A stretch of 35,003 nucleotides of DNA from positions 1 to 35,003 of the forward strand of contig JAGXAE010000007.1 in the NCBI GenBank assembly GCA_018971725.1, written 5' to 3'. Source of the DNA: Pseudomonadota bacterium (lineage in GTDB: Bacteria; Pseudomonadota; Alphaproteobacteria; Acetobacterales; Acetobacteraceae). Both the position numbers and the translations under genes were made by a program. This document shows, in pieces, positions 30,111 through 35,003 of this stretch. Position 1 is the first letter of the stretch. Each line of letters starts with the position of its first letter. The notes below the pieces were generated by a model, which was not told the DNA's origin, searched no databases, and was given only the letters and a program-made list of their open reading frames with translations.

Positions 30111-30278
30111 ATGAATGGTTTCATCAAGACTTTATTCGGTGACAAGCGCACGCTGGCCGTCACCGCGCTTTCAATTTTGGTGACGCTGGCGGCGCTTCAT
30201 TCCCCGGTATTGCTTGCCGCCGGGCTGGTTTTGCCGCTCTGCTTGCTGGCGGGTGCCGCGTATCTCGCCCGGCATTAG
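30111..30278 (+). CDS. Small membrane peptide at the end of the uptake operon
   Basis: A 55-residue open frame starting one base after the preceding stop codon, with GAAGGTGA as a ribosome site about ten bases before the ATG. The peptide opens with a basic stretch, NGFIKTLFGDKRT, then has two hydrophobic segments (about 15-30 and 33-50) separated by HSP, and ends in ARH. I recognise no family. The tight spacing, ribosome site and membrane character support a real gene, possibly a subunit or stabiliser of the membrane proteins upstream. Its last 119 bases overlap the antisense C-terminal extension of a LysR gene, so one of the two could be misread in this segment. Confidence 0.6.
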   Translation: MNGFIKTLFGDKRTLAVTALSILVTLAALHSPVLLAAGLVLPLCLLAGAAYLARH

Positions 30279-31224
30279 GGCGGGACTCACGGCTTTCCAC
30301 TTTGTCGCACTCGGGCAATGCCCAGGGTGCCATGGAAAGGTGCTTGACCAGGAACTCGATAACCGCGGCGACCCGCGCCGGGCGATGCCGGCCCGGTGGG
30401 GTCACCAGGTTCAAGGAAATGGGCGGCATCGTCCATTCGGGCAGCAGCACTTCCAGCAGCCCGGCCTTTAGATCCTCGCCCACCATGAATTCGGGTTGCA
30501 CGGCAAGGCCAAGCCCGGCCAGCAGCATGGGGCGCAGTGCATCAGCGTTGTTCGCCCGCAGCGGGCCCTGAAACACAGCAATTTCTTCCTCACCCGATGC
30601 GCGCACGAAGCGCCAGCGGTCCGGATTGGGCACATAAGTATAGCTGAGGCAGGCGTGCTGGGCGAGGTCACGTGGGCTTTGCGGCCGTTTCCGGTTTGCA
30701 AAATAGGCTGGCGAGCCAACCAGCAGGCGTCTGACCTGGCAGACATGGCGCGCGCGCAGGCTGGAATCCGGCAACGCCGCAATTCTCAAGGCCAGATCAA
30801 AGCCGCCGCCGATCAGATCCACGATTTCATCGGAGAGATGCAGGTCAATGGTGATTTTCGGGTAGGTGGCGAACAGCTCGGGCAGAAGGGGTGCGAGATT
30901 TGCAACCCCGAATGACATCGGCGCGGAGATTCGCACCATGCCGCTCGGAATCACGGCTTGGAGTGTCGCCTCGGCCTCCACGGCCTCGCCTTCGGCAAGC
31001 AGCCGCGCTGCGCCGGTCGCTGCCCGCCTTCCGGTCTCGGTGAGCGAAAGGCGGCGGGATGTGCGGTTGAACAAAGCCGCTCCCACTCTTTCCTCAAGCC
31101 GGGCGATGGCTTTGGAAACGGTCGGTTTGGATAGCTTCAGATCAGCCGAGGCCTGGGCGAATGAACCGGTTTCGGCAACCTTGGCGAAAATGCCCCAGGC
31201 TTCAAGGTCAGGCAAAGAAGGCAT
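30160..31224 (-). CDS. LysR-family transcriptional regulator
   Basis: A 354-residue regulator with an N-terminal winged helix (about 5-63; FAQASADLKLSKPTVSKAIARLEERVGAALFNRTSRR) and a substrate-binding domain (about 93-295) with the RISAPMSFGVANLAPLLPELFATYP and GFDLALRIAALPDSSL segments typical of the CrgA/DmlR group. ATG 31224 has GGAA just upstream. The usual LysR length would end near residue 305; here a basic, low-complexity tail of about 48 residues follows, which may reflect loss of a stop codon. The gene is divergent from wrbA with 114 bases between, so regulation of the WrbA-DoxX pair is the natural inference. Its end overlaps a small gene on the other strand. Confidence 0.88.
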   Translation of the reverse strand: MPSLPDLEAWGIFAKVAETGSFAQASADLKLSKPTVSKAIARLEERVGAALFNRTSRRLSLTETGRRAATGAARLLAEGEAVEAEATLQAVIPSGMVRISAPMSFGVANLAPLLPELFATYPKITIDLHLSDEIVDLIGGGFDLALRIAALPDSSLRARHVCQVRRLLVGSPAYFANRKRPQSPRDLAQHACLSYTYVPNPDRWRFVRASGEEEIAVFQGPLRANNADALRPMLLAGLGLAVQPEFMVGEDLKAGLLEVLLPEWTMPPISLNLVTPPGRHRPARVAAVIEFLVKHLSMAPWALPECDKVESRESRPNAGRDTRHPPASRAAKPARRQAIPGNEAPPASPKLKAR

Positions 31225-31234
31225 GTCGATTCCG

Positions 31235-31258
31235 GAAACTGTGGTTTTCTATAGTTTC
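31235..31258. promoter_or_regulatory. Inverted repeat between LysR gene and wrbA
   Basis: GAAACT (31235-31240) and AGTTTC (31253-31258) are mirrored with 12 bases between them, directly in front of the LysR start codon. The size suits a LysR dimer half-site pair, so it may be the operator for this regulator and its divergent target. A classical T-N11-A spacing is not exactly met. Confidence 0.4.
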
Positions 31259-31338
31259 TCTTTCTTTTTCTTTGGGCAAGCGCGAATTTAGGCCCTGACA
31301 AGCCGATGCCTTCGGCTTCATCCAGAAAGGACTGAAAT

Positions 31339-31938
31339 ATGCCGAAAATTCTCGTGCTTTATTATTCCAGCTACGGCCATATCGAAACCATGGCGGATGC
31401 CGTGGCCGAAGGTGCCCGTTCCACGGGCGCTCAGGTTGATATCAAGCGCGTGCCGGAACTTGTGCCGGAGGAGGTGGCCCGCAACAGCCATTTTAAGCTC
31501 GACCAGAAGGCGCCGATCGCTTCCCCGCAGGAACTTGCCGATTACGATGCCATCATCGTCGGCACCGGCACGCGCTATGGGCGTATGGCCTCGCAGATGG
31601 CCAATTTCCTGGATCAGACCGGTGGCCTCTGGATGCGGGGCGCGCTCATCGGCAAGGTAGGGGCGGCGTTTGTTTCAACGGCCAGCCAGCATGGCGGGCA
31701 GGAAACCACGCTGCTCAACATCCACACCAATCTGCTGCATCTTGGCATGGTTATCGTCGGGTTGCCGTATTCGTTCCAGGGGCAGTTGAAGCTGGATGAG
31801 GTGACGGGCGGCGCGCCTTACGGCGCCACCACAATTGCCGCGGGTGACGGCTCGCGCCAGCCCAGCGCTAATGAGTTGGAAGGCGCGCATTTCCTTGGCC
31901 GCCATGTTGCCGAAATCGCGGCTAAACTTACCGCATGA
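31339..31938 (+). CDS. wrbA: NAD(P)H:quinone oxidoreductase, WrbA type
   Basis: A 199-residue flavodoxin-like protein that binds FMN and reduces quinones by two electrons, which avoids semiquinone radicals. The FMN phosphate loop is [12 protein letters not shown] near the N-terminus. Next come [26 protein letters not shown] and the loop [27 protein letters not shown], all highly typical of WrbA. The closing [37 protein letters not shown] is also family standard. A good ribosome site (GAAAGGA) precedes ATG 31339. It is divergent from a LysR regulator and probably co-transcribed with the DoxX gene 27 bases downstream, a pairing that suggests response to quinones or oxidative stress. Confidence 0.96.
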   Translation: MPKILVLYYSSYGHIETMADAVAEGARSTGAQVDIKRVPELVPEEVARNSHFKLDQKAPIASPQELADYDAIIVGTGTRYGRMASQMANFLDQTGGLWMRGALIGKVGAAFVSTASQHGGQETTLLNIHTNLLHLGMVIVGLPYSFQGQLKLDEVTGGAPYGATTIAAGDGSRQPSANELEGAHFLGRHVAEIAAKLTA

Positions 31939-31965
31939 ATGCGGCCGCAAACAGGAGCTTTACCT

Positions 31966-32421
31966 ATGCCAACCACACGCCAGGGATACTTCGCCGATGA
32001 AGTCATCCTCCTTGCCCGCCTTCTGCTCGTCGTATTGTTTCTGAAATTCGGTTGGAGCAAACTCACCGATTATTCCGGAACCGTCGGTTATATGGCACAG
32101 ACCGGCGTTCCGGTTCCTGAGCTTTCGGCGTTGGTCGCCATTTTCATGGAAGTTTTCGTGGCACTCGCCATCTTGCTTGGAATCGGCACGCGTCCTTTGG
32201 CCGTGCTGATGGCGGTATATACCCTTGCCACCGGGTTTCTGGCTCATCACTACTGGACGATGACCGGCGCGGCTCAATACGAAAACGAGATCAATTTCTA
32301 TAAAAACGTCAGCATTGTCGGTGGGTTTCTGCTGCTCTACGCCGCCGGCCCCGGCAAATATACCCTGGATGCCAAACTTGGCCAGGCGCTGCGTGGCAAA
32401 CGGGCTGATCACGCGTCGTAA
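31966..32421 (+). CDS. DoxX-family membrane protein
   Basis: A 151-residue protein with four membrane helices (about 13-30, 55-75, 78-98 and 118-135). The pattern ARLLLVVLFLKFGWSKLTDYSGTVGYMAQTGVP is the recognisable DoxX start, and FMEVFVALAILLGIGTRPLAVLMAVYTLATGFLAHHYW continues it. DoxX proteins are found as accessory quinone oxidase subunits or in stress-related membrane complexes, and their exact role is often unclear. ATG 31966 has AGGAG about nine bases upstream; the frame is open earlier but starts there by context. The gene follows wrbA closely, so both may act on membrane quinones under LysR control. Confidence 0.9.
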   Translation: MPTTRQGYFADEVILLARLLLVVLFLKFGWSKLTDYSGTVGYMAQTGVPVPELSALVAIFMEVFVALAILLGIGTRPLAVLMAVYTLATGFLAHHYWTMTGAAQYENEINFYKNVSIVGGFLLLYAAGPGKYTLDAKLGQALRGKRADHAS

Positions 32422-32455
32422 TGCGGCCTGCATCAATCTACTAAAGGGCGATTCA

Positions 32456-32494
32456 GACCTTCGGAGCACTCACCATGCGAGCGAGCCGAAGGTC
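32456..32494. repeat. Nine-base inverted repeat downstream of DoxX
   Basis: GACCTTCGG (32456-32464) and CCGAAGGTC (32486-32494) form a perfect stem with a 21-base loop, 35 bases after the DoxX stop. No U-tract follows directly, so it could be a weak terminator, an mRNA-stabilising stem or an operator for the hydroxyacid dehydrogenase gene downstream. Confidence 0.5.
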
Positions 32495-32596
32495 ATCGCA
32501 ATTTAGCGCCTGGCGGTTTTGCACCACGCCATATTCTGAGTATACTCGCCCCAGCCTGCGAACGGGAATGCACCGGGCCGCAAGCAGGGAGTAGAC

Positions 32597-33577
32597 GTGA
32601 AGGATACCAACAAGGCGGCGCTGTTGCGGGTCGTGTTTCTGGACCGCGGCACGCTGGGGCCAGCGGTAAGGCTGCGCCAGCTTGCTGTCCCGCATGAATT
32701 TATCAGCTTCGATGCCACGCCCGCCACTCTCATCAAAGCCCGTATCGCGGATGCGGATATTGTCATCACCAATAAAACCCCCTTGCGCGAGGCCGCCATC
32801 GCGGCGGCACCGAAACTGCGCCTGATCGCGGTTGCCGCCACGGGAACAGATGTTGTGGATCTTGCCGCCTGCCGGGCCCGCAATGTGGCAGTGTGCAACA
32901 TCCGGGGCTACGCGGTGAACACGGTGCCCGAGCACACATTCGCCCTCATTCTGGCCCTGCGCCGTAATCTGCTGGCCTATCGTGCCTCGGTGGCGGCTGG
33001 GCGTTGGCAGGAGAGCGGGCAGTTCTGCTATTTCGACTTTCCGGTCAGGGACCTCGCCGGGGCCACGCTGGGCGTGTTCGGCGGCGGCGCGCTCGGCTCG
33101 GCGGTGGCAAAGCTGGGGCAGGCATTCGGCATGGAGGTTATCTTCGCCGGGCGCAAAGGCGATGAAACAGCGCGCGAAGGCTATGTGCCGTTCGACGAAG
33201 TGCTGCGCCGGTCGGATATTCTCACCCTGCATTGTCCGCTCACCCCCGCCACAAGGAATCTCATCGGCGCGCCGGAATTCGCACGCATGGCAAGGCGGCC
33301 TTTGCTCATCAACACGGGCCGGGGCGGTCTGGTGGATGAACTTGCCCTGGGGGAGGCGCTGCGCGCCGGGCAAATCTCCGGTGCGGGGTTCGATGTCGCG
33401 AGCGCTGAGCCGCCCCCGCCCGATCACCCGCTGCTGGCACTGCTCGATCTGCCGAATTTCATTCTCACCCCGCATGTCGCATGGGCCAGCGAGGAAGCGA
33501 TGCAGGTCTTGGCGGATCAGCTTATTGCAAATATAGACGCCTTTTTGGCTGACGCACCACGGAATCTTGTACAATGA
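32597..33577 (+). CDS. D-2-hydroxyacid dehydrogenase (glycerate/hydroxypyruvate type)
   Basis: A 326-residue cytoplasmic oxidoreductase of the D-isomer 2-hydroxyacid dehydrogenase family, probably interconverting hydroxypyruvate or glyoxylate with D-glycerate or glycolate. The nucleotide fold has GGGALG at 162-167, and the catalytic triad is Arg242 in NTGRGG, Glu271 in SAEPPPPDHP and His293 in TPHVAWAS. An arginine (Arg186 in FAGRKG) stands where NAD-specific forms carry Asp, which hints at NADPH preference. GTG 32597 is the start, with GGGAG seven bases upstream. The stop overlaps the glycerate kinase start (ATGA), so the pair likely feeds glycerate into central metabolism. Exact substrate is inferred from that partner. 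Confidence 0.9.
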   Translation: MKDTNKAALLRVVFLDRGTLGPAVRLRQLAVPHEFISFDATPATLIKARIADADIVITNKTPLREAAIAAAPKLRLIAVAATGTDVVDLAACRARNVAVCNIRGYAVNTVPEHTFALILALRRNLLAYRASVAAGRWQESGQFCYFDFPVRDLAGATLGVFGGGALGSAVAKLGQAFGMEVIFAGRKGDETAREGYVPFDEVLRRSDILTLHCPLTPATRNLIGAPEFARMARRPLLINTGRGGLVDELALGEALRAGQISGAGFDVASAEPPPPDHPLLALLDLPNFILTPHVAWASEEAMQVLADQLIANIDAFLADAPRNLVQ

Positions 33578-34851
33578 CAGACCCTGCCTCTCTTCTCCGC
33601 GCCGCTTTTGACGCCGCTGTGGCCGCCGCTGACCCCATGCGGTGCCTGAAGCCATTTCTGCCGGAGCGCCCGCGCGGGCGCCTCGTGGTGCTGGGGGCCG
33701 GCAAGGGGGCCGCTTCCATGGCCCGCGCTGTGGAGGAGCATTACGGCGCGCCGTTGGAGGGCCTGGTGGTCACGCGCTACGGTCATGCTTTGCCCACGCA
33801 ATGGATCGAGGTTGTCGAGGCCTCGCACCCCGTGCCGGACGCCGCCGGCCTTAAAGCCGCGCAGCGCTGCCTTGAGATCGCGCAGGGTCTTGGGCCGGAC
33901 GATCTGCTGATCGCGCTGGTCTCCGGCGGCGGTTCCGCGCTGCTCACCTTGCCCTTGCCCGGCATCGCGCTGGATGAGATTCAGGCGCTCTACCGTGCGC
34001 TGCTGGTCTCCGGCGCCACCATCAACGAATTCAACTGCGTCCGGCGGCATCTCTCGCAGACTCAGGGCGGCCGCCTGGCTGCTGCGGCGCATCCAGCGCG
34101 AGTCGTCGGATTGATGATGTCGGACGTGCCGGGCGACGACCCCGCGGCGATCGCCTCTGGTCCCGTGGTGGCTGATCCTTCAACCAGCGCCGAGGCCGCG
34201 GCGGTTCTCGAACACTACCGGATCGAGGTGCCGCCCTCGATCGCATCCGTCCTTGCGTCTCCCGAGAGCGAGAGCGTCAAGCCAGGCGACTCGCGGCTCA
34301 CCTCTGTCGAAGCGCATATGACCGTCACCCCACAGGTTTCGTTGGATGCCGCGGCGCAGATGGTCACTGCCGAAGGGGTGCCAGCCTATATTCTTAGCGA
34401 CCGGCTGGAGGGCGAAGCCAGGGATGCCGGTGCTGTGCTGGCCTCAATCGCCCAGCAGATCGCTTCGCGCGGCCAGCCCTTCACCCCGCCTTGCGTGCTG
34501 CTCTCCGGCGGTGAGACGACGGTGACGTTGCGTGCCCATGAGGAAGCGGGGCGCGGCGGACGCAATGTCGAGTTCCTGCTGTCATTCGGCGTGGCCGCGC
34601 AGGACCATCCCGAAATCTATGCCCTGGCGGCGGATACCGATGGGATCGACGGCATCGAGGAAATCGCCGGTGCGATCTGGACCCCTGGCACAAGCGCCCG
34701 TGCGGTGGAACAGGGGATGGAGCCGCGCCTGTTCCTTAACCGGCACGATGCGCACAGCTTCTTCGAGGCGCTGGGGCAATCCATCGTCACGGGCCCGACC
34801 CACACGAATGTCAACGACTTCCGCGCCATCTACATCGCGCCGCCGGGCTGA
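33574..34851 (+). CDS. Glycerate 2-kinase (MOFRL family, TtuD/GckA type)
   Basis: A 425-residue kinase that phosphorylates D-glycerate to 2-phosphoglycerate. The N-terminal domain (about 1-235) shows VLGAGKGAASMARAVE, HPVPDAAGL, LLIALVSGGGSALL and the NCVRRHLSQTQGGRLA segment. The C-terminal MOFRL domain shows LLSGGETTVTLR, GGRNVEFLLSFG and LAADTDGIDG, and ends with the short THTNVNDFRAIYI that is nearly invariant. The ATG overlaps the stop of the hydroxyacid dehydrogenase gene, so the two steps hydroxypyruvate to glycerate to 2-phosphoglycerate are coupled. Pathways that use this pair include tartrate and glyoxylate use and the serine cycle. It ends nine bases before the convergent cation exporter gene. 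Confidence 0.95.
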   Translation: MTDPASLLRAAFDAAVAAADPMRCLKPFLPERPRGRLVVLGAGKGAASMARAVEEHYGAPLEGLVVTRYGHALPTQWIEVVEASHPVPDAAGLKAAQRCLEIAQGLGPDDLLIALVSGGGSALLTLPLPGIALDEIQALYRALLVSGATINEFNCVRRHLSQTQGGRLAAAAHPARVVGLMMSDVPGDDPAAIASGPVVADPSTSAEAAAVLEHYRIEVPPSIASVLASPESESVKPGDSRLTSVEAHMTVTPQVSLDAAAQMVTAEGVPAYILSDRLEGEARDAGAVLASIAQQIASRGQPFTPPCVLLSGGETTVTLRAHEEAGRGGRNVEFLLSFGVAAQDHPEIYALAADTDGIDGIEEIAGAIWTPGTSARAVEQGMEPRLFLNRHDAHSFFEALGQSIVTGPTHTNVNDFRAIYIAPPG

Positions 34852-34860
34852 GGCAGCGCT

Positions 34861-35003
34861 TTACAGTTGCTGCACCTCGATCGTCAGATGCGAGAGCGAG
34901 GTGAAGCGTGAAAGCCTGAGGCGGTAATAAGCAGCGTCCCGGGGCATTTCCGTCGCTACGGAGAGAATGGCGCCGAAATGCCCCGGCCCCAGCCGCCAGA
35001 GAT
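34861..35003 (-). CDS. dmeF: DmeF-like cation diffusion facilitator, C-terminal fragment
   Basis: The reverse strand is open from the window edge to a TAA at 34861-34863, giving the last 46 residues of a protein. The visible part reads LWRLGPGHFGAILSV and, further on, LSHLTIEVQQL. This matches the cytoplasmic C-terminal domain of cation diffusion facilitators, in particular DmeF-type Co2+/Ni2+ exporters with their H-V-W-R-L-G-P-G-H pattern. The membrane part is outside the window, so the metal specificity cannot be judged beyond that resemblance. It is convergent with the glycerate kinase gene. Confidence 0.7.
   Translation of the reverse strand, partial: LWRLGPGHFGAILSVATEMPRDAAYYRLRLSRFTSLSHLTIEVQQL

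Noticed and set aside
32453-33655. A 400-codon open frame antisense to the hydroxyacid dehydrogenase gene
   Set aside because: No recognisable motif or ribosome site. The plus-strand dehydrogenase has all catalytic residues, so the antisense frame is a by-product of GC-rich codon use.

Overview
The window is GC-rich, densely packed bacterial DNA of alphaproteobacterial character. The mix of a Pseudomonas-101-type formate dehydrogenase, a complete malonate decarboxylase set, a DedA/PAP2/LssY fusion and a DmeF-type cation exporter would fit an acidophilic member of the Acetobacteraceae. That placement is inferred from gene content and was not tested. I see no tRNA, rRNA, insertion sequence, integrase or CRISPR array, so the region looks like chromosome built from several metabolic islands.

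Left end (1-3768): the tail of a LysR regulator, an NAD-dependent formate dehydrogenase and formate-tetrahydrofolate ligase. Together these oxidise formate to CO2 or load it onto folate. Next (3870-6408) is an OmpR-type response regulator overlapping its histidine kinase, followed by a small secreted PepSY protein. An 11-bp-period direct repeat lies just upstream of the PepSY gene and is a candidate binding site for the regulator.

From 12594 down to 6476 all genes run on the minus strand: a two-gene ABC exporter, an unidentified short frame, a chorismatase-like enzyme, a cis-prenyl diphosphate synthase, and a large membrane protein that joins DedA, PAP2 phosphatase and LssY-C domains. The last two could make, dephosphorylate and flip a polyprenyl carrier lipid. 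On the plus strand at 12824 is a Tat-exported protein of the fumarylacetoacetate hydrolase family.

From 19877 down to 13876 is a tightly overlapping mdcACDEGBH operon encoding malonate decarboxylase, the enzymes that build its prosthetic group, and its malonyltransferase. No malonate transporter is present. A divergent RpiR-type regulator faces it, and the shared intergenic region contains two palindromic sites. One of these recurs as a near-copy in front of the next operon.

From 21367 to 30278 is a TonB-dependent uptake system: receptor, ExbB, ExbD, TonB, a periplasmic-binding-protein ABC importer of the ferric type, a membrane protein with two Ftr1-like E-x-x-E motifs, and a 55-residue membrane peptide. 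Iron is the most likely substrate, but this is inference. The right end (30160-35003) holds a LysR regulator divergent from a WrbA quinone oxidoreductase and a DoxX membrane protein, then a 2-hydroxyacid dehydrogenase translationally coupled to a glycerate kinase, and the tail of a DmeF-like cation exporter.
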